A program made the translations under genes and the position numbers. The notes below the pieces were generated by a model, which worked only from the letters and a program-made list of their open reading frames with translations, did no database searches and was not told the DNA's origin. A DNA stretch of 64,000 nucleotides from Rachycentron canadum (taxonomy: Eukaryota > Chordata > Actinopteri > Carangiformes > Rachycentridae): assembly GCA_038496675.1 (NCBI GenBank), contig CM076654.1, positions 13,353,177 to 13,417,176 of the forward strand, in the 5' to 3' direction. Positions 52,860 to 64,000 of the stretch are shown here, one piece after another; the stretch's first letter is position 1; each line of letters starts with the position of its first letter.

Positions 52860-54948
52860 CTACATCCAAGCTTCAGTGTCCAGGCTTCCTGACTGTCCAG
52901 GGTAGGAGCAATCTTTGTTGCCCATGGCTGGGGAACATGGCTGAGTATGGATCATATCTGCAAAGGCCTGGTGCAGGCTCTTGCACGTTGCTGGACGACC
53001 AGTAGAGCGGGAGCTCTGAGGGGACAGCGGTGGGGTGTGGCAGGGGGAAAGAGTGGTGTGAGCCTGCAGATCTCTGTAGCTGAGTGGGGTAGGGATACGT
53101 GAGGGGCTATTTTCTGGCCTGTTGTCAATGCGAGGCCTGATTCTGGTTTTCAGCTTGTGCTTTGAGATAGGGGCTACCCTATCTGCCTTGTTCTGTCCTT
53201 TCTTAGTCTGTAGCACTTCTCCATCCATCTCTCCGTTGGCCAGGGGTGAGGATGGTGGGGGGGACTCAGAGCGGGATTCACTCAAGCTGAAGCACATGGA
53301 AGAGTTTTCACTTGAGGAATCCTGGAAGGAGCAGTCTTCAGAGGGGGGAAGGGGCACAGGTGATGGGCAAGCCTCTGGTGGTGGGAGGTCATCACTTCCA
53401 TCACCATTTTCTAGGTCATAAGGTAAGTTTGGCTGGTGATTCTCCAGAGGAATATCTCCCTCAGGCTCTGTGCCCCAGCCATGATGACCCTGCTGACCTG
53501 TTAGCCCCCCAGTAGGAGGATAACCCCCATGGTCTCCATTCATATTCCTACAGGGGGAAGCAGGTTGTGAGGGGACCTGATTCATTAAACTGTCTCCGAG
53601 GTCTGTGTCTGTGTCTCCAAGGCCAGGCAGGGAAGATGGGAGTTCCCTCTCCTCTATGGAGCTAGAGATAGCTGGCAGCTTCTTGAGACCCATTCCACGC
53701 TCCCCCCAGTGTTCAGGCTCACCTTGGCTAAAGTTGTGTGGTCCTCCTAAATTGTGTCCATAAAGTAAGTGTAAGGGGTCCTCGAGTGGGAAGTGACGGG
53801 GATTATTTCTCTTGGATTCCCTGAGGTCAGGCAGAGTCCCTATCTTTGCCCCCACATTCAGGGAGGAGGAGGAGGAGTTAGAAGAGGAATAGGCAGAGTC
53901 AGTGACATTAGGATCAGTGAGTGTTGGCACTGAATGTGTCCCAGCTCCCTGCAGACTTGCACCTCCTGGGGTTTTACTAGACCCTCCTCTAGCCTGCTGT
54001 GTATTGGCCAGAAACTCAGCCTCAAAGCTACGATATAGATCCTGCTCCCGCTGGGGGTCTAGTGTTGGCAGCATCTGGAAGCTAAACCCTAGTCCTTCCT
54101 CCTCAGGCTCCTGGTGCTCCAGACCAGGCCAGTTCCTCTGGTGGCCACGCCCAGCAGAGCGCGGGCCCTGTGATGTCCGAGGGGAGCGAGCAGCGTGATG
54201 ATGAGAATTGCGGGGAGATGAATGTGGTGACCGTCGACCTCCTGAGGTTACTGGTGGTAGTAGTCTGCCTTTTCCTATGGAAGGTGAGCGTGGGGCAGGA
54301 GGTCTCGGAGTAGTGATAGTCTTTTTGCTAGGGCCAATATTGTTACTCTGGACACCTTTAACAGGTGAGTTGGAGCATGAGGATGACTGCCTCTTCGTTA
54401 AGCCACCACCTATTCTAGGAGAGGATGGGGGCACTTGTTTGGCCCGCAAGTCTTCTCGTCTGTCTGAAGGTGGGGCCTGAGGGTCTCTGTAGCAGGAAGC
54501 AGGACTCGGGCTGGCATCAGTGGACCGAGTGCGGTTAGGTAACTTATTCTGGCTGTGGGAACGTGGAGCATGGAGCCTCCTCGGGCCCTCATTTCCGAGG
54601 GAGCGCCCCCTCTCTGTGCGAGACGTCCGTGTTCCATCGGCAGATCCTTGTGGAGGGTTCGGTTTGAGTATCGGAGCAAGTGCAGTACGATCCCGGGATT
54701 GACTGCGTGCGCGGGGCAGTGAGGGACGCAGGGAGGGGGTCTGACTTCCTGTTCCAGACCTGTCAATCATATGCTTCCCCTCCTTGCGATTGACGAGCAA
54801 GACTACCTCTTCACCAGAGCGACGTGAGGCACCACCAAGAGAGTACCGCCCCCCTCCACCTCCTCCTCCTCCTCCCTTAGATGATGCTGTAGAAGAGTCA
54901 CTATCTCCTGATAGGCGTCTTGTCACTGGCAGCATTGTCTCCTTATTC
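52860..54948 (-). CDS. gas2l1: gas2l1 terminal exon (long C-terminal tail)
   Basis: 2089 nt, acceptor TTACATTATAG|GAATAAG, stop TAG at 52862-52860 after DTEAWM. The open frame of nearly 700 codons runs against AT-rich flanks. It contains a poly-Gly run, many Ser/Pro phosphosite-like repeats and SRIP at 53102-53091. The ATG at the start of the ORF is intronic; the exon is entered by splicing. Confidence 0.95.
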
Positions 54949-57900
54949 CTATAATGTAAGGAAGAGACAAAGAGCAAATTATATCGATAATGATATTAGC
55001 ACATACTAAGAAACAGTCCAGAATTAGTCTCTCTCAGTTTGTACTCCTTCCTTATATTACTACACATTTACACACAGGAGCAAAATATTGCCTCTGAATC
55101 TGCTCCAACAGATTAATGATAAATATTATATGATTCATGCCTAGAGGTCACATGTAATGTGCAATGTTAAGGATTTGTGAATATTTCCCAACCTGCCACT
55201 GCCACACATAGACAGTGTTTCTGACCTAAGTCGTGATGTTGCTTGGAACAGTGGGCAGTGACAGCCAAGGGGATTACAGGGAAAATAAGAACAAGTGGGG
55301 GCAGGATTAGAAGTCTTGAAGATTTTCTAACCCAACACACAGCACTGCCCTTTCTCAAGCAGACACCACTCCACTGTCACGCACCAGCAACTGTATAATC
55401 AGCTCATAGTTCACTTACAGGAAGAACAAAACTGAGATAGGTTTGATGAGCACAGTCCAATACAGTGTGTATTGGAAATTGGACATTTAAAGGCTCAACT
55501 GAGGCAATGTTATTTGTCTGACTATGAAAATTTCTGGTGTGGTCGAACATATACTTTAACTTATAGGTAATAGATTAGATTATTATCTGCTTCTCAGCTA
55601 TTTTTGTCAGAGCATATTGACCTGTTCTACTCCAAGGTTTATAAATATTTCTGATGTAACTAAAACTTTTGGAGAAAGTATAGAGTATAGACTATATAGA
55701 GTATAGAGTATAGAGTATATAGTAGAGTATAGAGTATAGACTATATAGAGTAAATTATATTAAGTTGTGTGGAATACATGTATTAAAATAACTGCCAGTC
55801 AATTAAGGAATGACAGCAATTTATTTTAAATTGAATGTTGGTGACGTTAAAGTTTTGTCTACATTTAGATCACAGATTGTGCCTTTAATTAGTCTTTTCA
55901 TTATGACAGACCTCTAAGCTTATCCTCAGAAATTTGATTTGTATATATTCAGACATGGTCATTTGCCTGCATGGAGCCCACCTGTTGACCTACTTCCCCA
56001 GTTAGCTGTGAACAGTTGTCTCGGGATAGTTGTCAGATTAGTCTTTATCTAGTCTGGCACACTTGAAAAGCAATGCCCCACCCACACAGGGTTAATTCAG
56101 ATGAGCTGTTGCCTTGACGTCTGGTCTGGGACATCACTCAATGTAGAAATGAGCCACACATTGGCTGGAAGCCAAAGTAAACCAACAGTCGGCTCCTAAT
56201 TGTGTTGAACAATGGTGCCTTCACACTCTGACATAGAGGATGTGAGCAACTAAACCTTTTGCCAGTTTCATGTAGAGCATAAGCATATCTTTTTGTCTTT
56301 AAATCCCATAGAAACAGTTATCTGTGAGATGCCACTAGTCTGGCTCTCATTCAATCAGCCTGCCCACTACCCAATCACTCATCTGCCACTCCAGAAGCAC
56401 ATGGGAGAAGACTGATGTGTGGTTTCATTCGTCACTGGCTTCACACTGATTCAGACCATCTGTTTTCCATGGAAAGAGATGAAAGGCTTGAGCAACACAG
56501 AATCCCAGCCATTATAGACAGTCAATAGTCTAATAAACAGATTGAAAGTAGATGAGAGGAGTGTGGAGAAAGAGCATCAGGGTCAACATGTTTGGTGTCT
56601 CCCCTGTAGCCACTGGGAGGTGCTGTAGTTTGGCTGTGTGAGATGGATTTATCAGGGCAATGTCACCTGAGATTAGATAAATCTGCTCTGGTCTAATCTG
56701 TGTTTGTTGCGTGTGTGTTTGTTGTGTATATGCTCTGGCCTTTTTAAGTGTGTGTGTGTGTGTGAGCCCTGTCTGGGCAGGAAAGAACAAGTGGCAAAAA
56801 CCAAGAGTGCCCTGCCAGGCTACTTGTGAGAGATTAATTTCTTATCATGGTATCACACTTATCCACACACTTATCCAACACATTTGCGTAGACATGCACA
56901 CTCACCTGAGAGGATTAAAGTGGCGGGGTTCTGAGCGGTCTCGTGGTGGCCGTGGGAGTAAAGTTCGAGCTGTGCCGGAGTCCAGCTCGGTGTGGACGGA
57001 AGTGTTCTGAGATCTGCCTGGCCGTGTGGAGGAGGAAGGGGCACATGGAGCAGATGGGGGCTCCGCGGAGCGCCGGTCTGGGGGTTTGTAAGGTGCTATG
57101 CCATCATTTCGCCAGTGTGGACCTGGGCTAGTGGAGCGGGAGGAATGGGCACTTGAGGACTTGCTCTGGCCACCCTGACCTTGGCCACTGGCTTTAGCCT
57201 GGTGGTAGCGGTGTGCTGTGGAGACAGGTTGATAACAAGCGCTTCAGAAAGACTTCAAAGTAGCAATGTCAGACCGCCTGTACAATCACCAGGGATAAAA
57301 GTCATTTAGAGGTCTTGAAATACATCATAGCTAACCACATCAATGCCATTCAGCTCTTAAGATAGCAGCAGTAGATAAAATACATTTGATGCTTTTCTGA
57401 GCCAGAGAGATGAACCTATGTTTGTGAAACAAGCCAATCAGAGAAATGCAGATAATCCAACCATTTAGAGAGAACATTTATAGAAAACAAAAGGCATATT
57501 TCCATAATCACTTAATACAGCATGACATGGCCTCTCGTGGTTAGAAATCCAACTCCAATTATGATATCAGATGGTTTCAGCTGTCCAGGCCAGACGGTCG
57601 GCCCCTGACATCATCACTTCAGCAGCAGTTTGGAGAAGGAGAGACTGTCTCACCCAGCATAGTTATGCACATGTATCACTGTGCTGCTCATCAAAGTAAA
57701 TATTGACGGGTGAGCCGTCCTGTTTAAAGGCAAAAAATGGGTCTTTGTGTGGAGGTGAGCTGCTTCACAGATGTGTGTTGGGATCAGGCAGCAGTAGAGG
57801 AATTAGAATCAGAGAGACCACACTCTGTCCATTACCAGCTTATATCAGTTTCTGGACCTAACTTTGTTGGCTGGTTGTGATATTGGTAAGGGTTTCAGTG

Positions 57901-60653
57901 TGATATAGACCGATTATTGTTTGGGGATATAACAATAATAAAACAGTCATCTGCCAAAAAAAAGGTCAAAGTGTCTGCTCCATGCCTCAACATAGTACAT
58001 AAGACATAAATCATTTGTTTATGATATTAAATGTGCTATGAATTATGCAACACTGAGGAGACTCAACAGTGATGTTACTTTGTAAAGGCCTCAGAGGGAA
58101 TAGGAAGTGACCTCACCAAAAGCAGCACAGCGGCACGGGTCATGTTTGTCCAAATAGTGCTCTAATGTGTCCCAGCCCCCTCCAACACGCACCATCACAT
58201 GAGTACGAAGGACCTGAGGCAGAAAAAGAGACGCAGGGCTTTAGTAGATAACAGAAAGTAACATACACATTCATGCTCAAATGTGTACAATAATTTGGCT
58301 GATATACGAAATTTGATTGATATACCATACAACCACACACACTGCACAAGTCGACAACAGATATGCCAATCCAAAAAGTGGGGTAGCTTGCTGAAGACTG
58401 GCTGGCCCTCACTGTTACATAACATCTAGATGCACCCCTGCCTGTGCCCCCTGCCTTTCCCTCCCCCACAACTCCTCTTTCTCCCATATCACCCCCAGCT
58501 GCTGCCATTATGAGGGCGGTTCATTGCCATGCCAACTCACCATTAATGAGTACAGTAGCATAATAAAGAGCCAAATGCTGTGAAAGACCCTTTTTTTTCT
58601 CTCATGGCTCTCAGCTGGCTTCCCTGTGTTTTCAGAGTGTAGCAGGGTAAATTAGCATGGTAACAACTACTCACCCCTGCTGTCCTCTCTGCTCCTCCAC
58701 TCCGTTCAGACCTCAGTTATCCCGGAGAGAAGCAGAGAGGAGGGATGGCCTGGATAGCCATAACAGAGGGGGATTGGTGGATATGTCATTTATTACTTTC
58801 CTCTGCTCTTTCAGACACACACATCCACAAGATAAGGCCAAAGAGCCCTCTCCCTCTAGGCAGAATCTGCTGCCACTGAAGCTGCACACTTCGCTGACGC
58901 TTGATGTGTCAGTTCTGTGTATGCATCCCCTGCCTTGGGTTGTGTAATAGGGTCTGCCGGACACATGTTTTAAAGGTTGTACCCGTGTCTGTGAGGGCTG
59001 GGCTGGCAAGGCAAGGCCATAATGTTACATCTGCAAGGGCTGGCACTGAGTTTATTTCCACCAAATCACACGTGGCATGGCATCTCATCTCTGGGTCCCT
59101 GACCAGAGAGTGATCAGAGTCAGGCCACTGACACGACATGCACACCAAAGTCTGACCCCACCTTCTCTCTTATACAATCCCTGCCAATCCACTACAAGTC
59201 TTTTCATCGGCCTTGCTCCACTACTACACCAAATCCATCAAAACAGCTGATCTGCTTATCTCTATCAGACCTGAGAGTATAAACTGCTTACTCTCCACTG
59301 CACTGGCCTTATGTCAGTAACTGGTTTGCATGTGCAATGCTGCATGACCATCATGAGCCAGCAGTGAAAATCAGGGATACATGAGTTTCATATCATATTT
59401 TTTGTATTGCTTTGATACGAGTTTCCACAACAGAAAGATCACAAAGATCTGCTAACAAAGAGCCACATATTGTAGAGGTATAAACTGGCAATTAGATCTG
59501 CTCATTATTGACTCTCATTGTGATTACTTAATTTAGCTTTTTCACAGTGTACAGTAAACTATGATAGAGGTGTTTTGACATATGTCTTAACATAATGACT
59601 TTATTGGAGCAGTAGCTGCCATGATGCTAACAGCCACTAGGAATCCAGATTAAATAACTTAATAAGTTTTATTGCAGTGCGATGATTGCATGACTATAAA
59701 GAGAATTATCAAGGGTCATAAAAAGCTACTTGCACAGTACTAATTTCCGGACTGTCAGCTTATTCAGTTCATTTTCATCATCAAACAACAGACACTCTTT
59801 GTTCCCTATTTTGTGTGATATGAGATACTAAAACACAAAATCAGCAACAGAGACAGAGGCTGTAGAAAACAACACAAGCATTAAACATTGTTTACAAAGG
59901 TGACAAAAAGACAATAGCAGATGTATATAATGATGTAATGATCAATCAAAATTACAGTGTAAACACACTATGATAAAACCTTTGTTTTGTTGCATACTGC
60001 ATCAGATTTCCAACAAGCTTATTAAGCATTTCATATTTTATGCATAAAGCTGCAGCAGCCCTGAGGAGTCTGCTGAGGCTCAGTAGATGTTTTGGGACCA
60101 TGTTTCACTTTAGAGCTGTGGCTAAGCAGACAGATTTCCCAACCACTCAAGGGGTATCGCAGTCTTCACCAGAGTAGAGAGACCCGATCCCTGTTTCTAT
60201 GGCAACAGTGAACAGGGAGACTTTTTGTCATCATTGCGGGGGTGGGTCGAACCAATTTCTCCTTATATCTTGCTAGCGAGTTCAAAAATTAAGCTCATGG
60301 TTCATTTCAGCTATTGTCCCCCCATGACCAAAAGCATCTCCTCTTAGGGAGCAGCATCCCAAGGGACAAAGAACAAACCCACCCCCGTTCATATGGCCTA
60401 TTTGCCCATTTACTTTCTCCCGTTCATCCTGAGATCCTTGTTACAGCTTTGGCAACTGAATAGGGGTTTGTTGGCTTTCAAAGGAGCTGCCTGCTTCCTG
60501 CTCTCAGAAGAATAAGGGAAGTGTGTTGGGTGCACTTGTAGCTGCTTGGGCATATGCATAAACACTACCATCCCCAGTGAGGAATCAGGAGAGGGCGGGG
60601 ACAGTATGAAGGGAGGTAATCTGACAAGTCAAAGGCTCCCAGACATGCACACG

Positions 60654-60711
<58 letters not shown>

Positions 60712-63116
60712 CCATCTCCATACACACACATTTAAATATGACTGTCACATTAAAATGGTTGCAAGCTGCGACAGGCAAATATGTGCTTCACACTGAATCT
60801 TAGGGACGGTATAAAAATTATAAGGGGTGAAGTAGAAGTCAGACAAAGTGTATTTTTTATTTCTGCAGAAGGGAGGAGACATAAAAGGTTTTTATATTTT
60901 ATTTATAATTTAGTTCAGCCTTGCAGGATAAATTTTTCAAAAAGTAAAACTAAAAAAAGGAAAAAATTGTCACAAATGATCATTTTCTGTGGGCAGTGGT
61001 TCATAAAGTTGTCATATGCAGAGGGCAACAATCCTGTCTCTGTCTCAGGACTTAATTTTCCTGATCACAGTCAACCTAACAAGACCAATATGAATCAATA
61101 TAATCAATATATAAACACTGAATGCATGTAGTGCTTAATAGTGATAATATGTTATAGCTATTCATACTACTTGCATCTTTCAATTTGGTTTGCAGTTAAA
61201 TGTGTCTTATGAAGTTTGCCTGTGTTATAATTCAGATTTATTTTATAGAGAATGAATAGAAAATGAATAACCTGGCTATATTTGCCAGGTTATTGAAGTC
61301 TTTATGCTTTTGGTGTAGATTGTACCAATTTAGTATACTATTGTACATTTGTAATGTTAAAGTCCCTTACATTTAGTCCTACTGAATTCAATGCAACATT
61401 TTCTTGAATAATTGTACGGCTCACTTTGTAGAAAATGGAGAAAGGGAATATGCCAAACATTTTTGCATGTTGAATGTATCATGTCTCACTGTCTGGATAA
61501 AGTGTTACCACTAAAAGAGAGATATTGATGTTACTGGCAGTTAGGCTGCCTGATCCTGTGAATGCAGTCAAGTTGGAAAGGCACCCACAGAGTCCATTAA
61601 TCTGTCTGTGGCACATTTTAGGTAAGCGAGACCAAATCGATCCCTGGTATCAACCAAACTCCCTGCACAGTCCTCTGAGGCCTGATGTGGGCACAGTGGC
61701 AGCTCTTATGCTGAAACTGAGACGAACAGTCCAGCAGAAACAGGCTAGAGCCAAGATAAGGACCAACTCAGGAAATGATCTAAAACTCTATTTGTGTCTC
61801 AGTGGAAAAAAGGCCAGTCCTGGGAGTGGGCCAGATGAAGGCGGTGTGTAAACACTCAAATAATACAGAGAATCACATGCTGTTACATACACTGTGCAAT
61901 TCACTTGGCTTTGGCACAGCCAAGCAGGTGAGTAGTTTATCTGTTGCTACTGCACATAACCTTACTCTTCTTGAAACAACACATGATGTCATATGCCTGC
62001 ACTGTATGGTTCCATGCAAATACTGCAGCCCTCACTGTCCTCTGTGCCATTGGGCAGTGGCCAATGTATATATCCAGGTGAACATGTTGTGTAAAATTGA
62101 CAAAAATAAAGAACAATTCAGGTTAGTTAGAACTAATATTATATTTTTATATGTTTGACCATATTTATTTATGGGTTATGACCTTATTGACCATATTGAT
62201 TTCTAAGATCTGACAACATGGCAACTTCACTACATAGTCAGATATATCACTTTATATGGAGTTGAAATTGATAGTGAGAACACTAGAAATGTTGTTAACA
62301 ATAGCATAAAATAGCACAATTATGGAAGATTGGATCGACCATTTTTCGCAGGTGCTGGGTAATAATTATTTGCAAAGATAAAAAACTACCCACACTACGC
62401 CATCACATTCCCAATTCTTTTTTTAAGTGAAATGAAAAGGACAACATTACGACCACAAATGTTCTCCTTAAGATGTCCCTGAAGAATTTAGAGCGAGATA
62501 CCTTTTTTTTTTTTTTTTTTGTCAAAGCTGGTCTAGAAAGTCAATCTGCAACTGACATAGATGTTTGAAATAAACAGTTTAGATTATAATTGTACCATTC
62601 ATTTTTTTTTCCCTTTCACACAACTTGGGCAGTTTTGTGTAAAAGCTGTGCAAATGATGTGTGAGCTTGTTGTTATGATGTTGCCAAATCTCAGCAAGCG
62701 AGTACGGACCTGACAGAGTGTCAGACTCTTTATTTTTGTATTTTGTATAGTCATGCAGAGAGTAAGATCAGACACCTAATCTGACACTTAGTTAATGAAA
62801 GTAAAACGCGAAGGTCCACCTGTGTCTGACAGTCAAATCTGCAATGATACAAAATTTAATTTAACATTTTCACTGAGAAAATAATGTGCAGTTATTATAT
62901 TATGATGGATCTTAGTCAATATAAATAAAAAGTAGAGCATACCCAGACATGCAACATACTGAAAGATAAATGTACTTGATAGTAAGGTTAGTGGTGTTGA
63001 AGGCTCACCCTAATGAAGATCAGAGCACTAGAATCTCCTACTTTGTACTTCCCCTCCGACACCTTGATCATAGGAAACTGAGCTGGACAGGAACATTGGC
63101 CCAGAATCTCACGCAC
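52860..63116 (-). CDS. gas2l1: GAS2-like protein 1, 3' part (GAR domain and C-terminal tail), 4 exons
   Basis: Seen: exons 63116-63009, 58213-58117, 57215-56906 and 54948-52860 join in phases 0, 1 and 2 to give 867 residues plus stop. Residues 1-68 of this part form the GAR (GAS2) domain: VREILGQCSCPAQFPMIKVS, GKYKVGDSSALIFIR, then VMVRVGGGWDTLEHYLDKHD. The rest is a low-complexity Ser/Pro/Arg-rich tail with a Gly run and SRIP (SxIP) near the C-terminus. Known: GAS2L1 links actin (calponin-homology domain) to microtubules (GAR) and follows EB1 at plus ends through SxIP; it also acts at centrosomes. The CH-domain exons lie beyond 64000. The tail is much longer than in the 681-residue human protein. 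gas2l2 has the same layout; the ap1b1/rasl10a neighbourhood favours gas2l1. Confidence 0.93.
53091..53102 (-). other. SxIP EB1-binding motif in gas2l1
   Basis: Codons TCA CGT ATC CCT encode SRIP within a Pro/Ser-rich basic context (NSPSRIPTPLSYRD), the type of motif used by plus-end tracking proteins. Confidence 0.7.
54949..56905 (-). other. gas2l1 last intron
   Basis: About 2 kb, no exon. Carries a short tandem repeat at 55678-55751 and a (TG)n tract at 56742-56764. Confidence 0.65.
55678..55751. repeat. (TATAGAG)n-like tandem repeat
   Basis: Repeated GTATAGA and CTATATAGA units, slightly irregular, over about 74 bp. Confidence 0.88.
56906..57215 (-). CDS. gas2l1: gas2l1 exon, linker
   Basis: 310 nt, acceptor TCTCCACAG|CACACC, donor CTCAG|GTGAGT, ending in phase 2. 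Encodes a Ser/Gly/Pro-rich linker (HRYHQAKASGQGQGGQSKSS onward, to EPRHFNPL). Confidence 0.92.
57216..58116 (-). other. gas2l1 intron within the linker
   Basis: About 900 bp; nothing recognised. Confidence 0.6.
58117..58213 (-). CDS. gas2l1: gas2l1 exon, GAR domain second half
   Basis: 97 nt, acceptor CTGCCTCAG|GTCC, donor TTTTG|GTGAGG, ending in phase 1. Encodes VLRTHVMVRVGGGWDTLEHY then LDKHDPCRCAAF. The ORF that starts upstream of it is chance read-through. Confidence 0.95.
58214..63008 (-). other. gas2l1 intron splitting the GAR domain
   Basis: 4.8 kb with no exon seen. A long (CA)n tract lies at 60647-60710 and a T-run at 62502-62520. ORFs at 61525-61851 and 61802-62158 show no domain. 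Confidence 0.65.
60647..60710. repeat. (CA)n microsatellite
   Basis: About 64 bp of CA repeats with a CG-containing start (CACGCACGCGCGCA). Confidence 0.95.
63009..63116 (-). CDS. gas2l1: gas2l1 exon, GAR domain first half
   Basis: 108 nt, phase 0 on both sides, acceptor TTCTCCTCAG|GTGCG, donor AGG|GTGAGC. Encodes VREILGQCSCPAQFPMIKVS then EGKYKVGDSSALIFIR with the conserved Cys pair of the domain. Confidence 0.95.
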
Positions 63117-64000
63117 CTGAGGAGAACAAAAACAGGACACTTAGTCAGTCAGGGCACATAAGCATGACACACACATCTGAGAGGAACCTAGCAAAGATCC
63201 CTTCCTGCTCTTGAGGTCAGTGCCCCCATATGAGATCATGCTTAGGCACATATCTGTAACAAAGCACGGCTGGTCCTGGGCGCTGTGTGTCAGCAACTTA
63301 ATGACTCTGTTTTATGGTGTGAGAAATAAGTAGTCTTGGCTGCCTCAGTGTGTGAGTGCGTCATCTTCCTGTCAATTTTGCAGTCCAAGCACCTACGGAT
63401 GAAATGCCCCACCCCACTCTCTTACCACATTAAAAGCCCTGCCCCATCTCATCTCTCCAGAACATTTTGGTAATTTGGTTCACCACAGTGTCACAAAAGC
63501 ACAAAAATACATGTTAATGAATGATCTCCCTCTGCAGTTCTCTAGGCCTGTTACATGACAATGCTTCTGCTCGTGATATCACAAACTGAGGAAAGGAAGA
63601 GCTCAGAAACCAGGCCGGTGGTGATGATGATGTCAGCAGGGCTGCGCTGCCAGCTGGGGTTTGAATCGAGAGCCGGTGCCCTTACTGTGGATTGGGGGTG
63701 CTTATTAGGCAGCCGGAGTCAGACACAACTGTAGGGTGGGGCAAGATCCGCCCATGGTGCACAGGCCCGAGTTCTCCTAGCACTGGACAACTTTGATGTT
63801 TTTCTTGGCGTCTCTCTCAGACAAAAGCGTGTGTGTACTTGTCAAGCAGGAGGGAGAGAAAGTCAAGCAGCAAAGTGGGAGAGGAAAGCACGGGAGGAGA
63901 GGAAAAATAGCTGCTCCATGATTGTGTGCAAGGGTAGCCATTACAAAGGGCAGTAGATTATTTTGTTGATCAAATGTTAGACAGGTAAATTTCAGGCTGT
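63117..64000 (-). other. gas2l1 intron (partial) upstream of the GAR exons
   Basis: 884 bp, no further exon recognised; the CH-domain exons must lie beyond the window edge. Confidence 0.6.

Noticed and set aside
58140..58508. 122-codon ORF covering a gas2l1 exon as a separate gene
   Set aside because: Only 58117-58213 is coding, and in the GAR-domain frame; the rest is intron.
63655..63725. GGTTTGAATCGAGA, resembling a tRNA B box
   Set aside because: No A box or cloverleaf arms could be fitted around it.

Overview
The window is vertebrate nuclear DNA, almost certainly from a percomorph-type teleost fish. The genes are intron-rich with GT-AG junctions, dinucleotide microsatellites are frequent, and the interspersed repeats (an L2/Maui-type 3' tail, a Tc1/mariner relic, and several high-copy families I know from spiny-rayed fish genomes) are typical of teleosts. 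Two assembly gaps (N runs) lie inside TA/CA microsatellites. The provided open reading frames are mostly chance ORFs or single exons. The gene models below come from joining exons by protein homology, splice sites and reading phase.

Four protein-coding genes are present, all on the minus strand, so transcription runs from high to low coordinates. (1) gas2l1, 3' part: four exons between 63116 and 52860, encoding the GAR (GAS2) microtubule-binding domain and a long disordered C-terminal tail with an EB1-binding SxIP motif. The calponin-homology exons lie beyond the window. (2) ap1b1, complete: 22 coding exons from 46925 to 25908, 955 residues, the beta-1 subunit of the AP-1 clathrin adaptor, with trunk, hinge with clathrin box, and ear. 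(3) rasl10a, complete: three exons from 21740 to 10534, 203 residues, an atypical Ras-like GTPase with a C-terminal CaaX box. (4) osbp2-like oxysterol-binding protein, 5' part: exons 1 and 2 at 7225-7068 and 1233-1025, encoding most of the PH domain. The rest lies beyond position 1. The trio gas2l1, rasl10a and ap1b1 is also clustered on human chromosome 22q12.2, and OSBP2 lies on the same human band, so this is a conserved synteny block. The four genes do not form one pathway. ap1b1 (vesicle coat at the trans-Golgi) and osbp2 (sterol/PI4P transfer at Golgi contacts) are both membrane-traffic genes, while gas2l1 is cytoskeletal and rasl10a a signalling GTPase.

Layout: 1-7225 osbp2 5' end with a CpG-rich promoter at about 6650-7330; 7226-10533 intergenic plus rasl10a 3' UTR; 10534-21740 rasl10a with two repeat-rich introns; 21741-25907 rasl10a promoter region, a 393-N gap and ap1b1 3' flank; 25908-49300 ap1b1 with a CpG-rich 5' end at 48540-49270; 49300-52859 AT-rich gas2l1 3' UTR/intergenic; 52860-64000 gas2l1 3' half.

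Points most worth a second look: a near-consensus RE1/NRSE (REST site) just upstream of the rasl10a ATG; a 710-bp uninterrupted palindrome in an ap1b1 intron directly abutting an assembly gap; an in-frame upstream exon that could add 17 residues to AP-1 beta; and hinge microexons plus an unannotated candidate cassette exon in ap1b1. I see no evidence for a wholly new gene system here.
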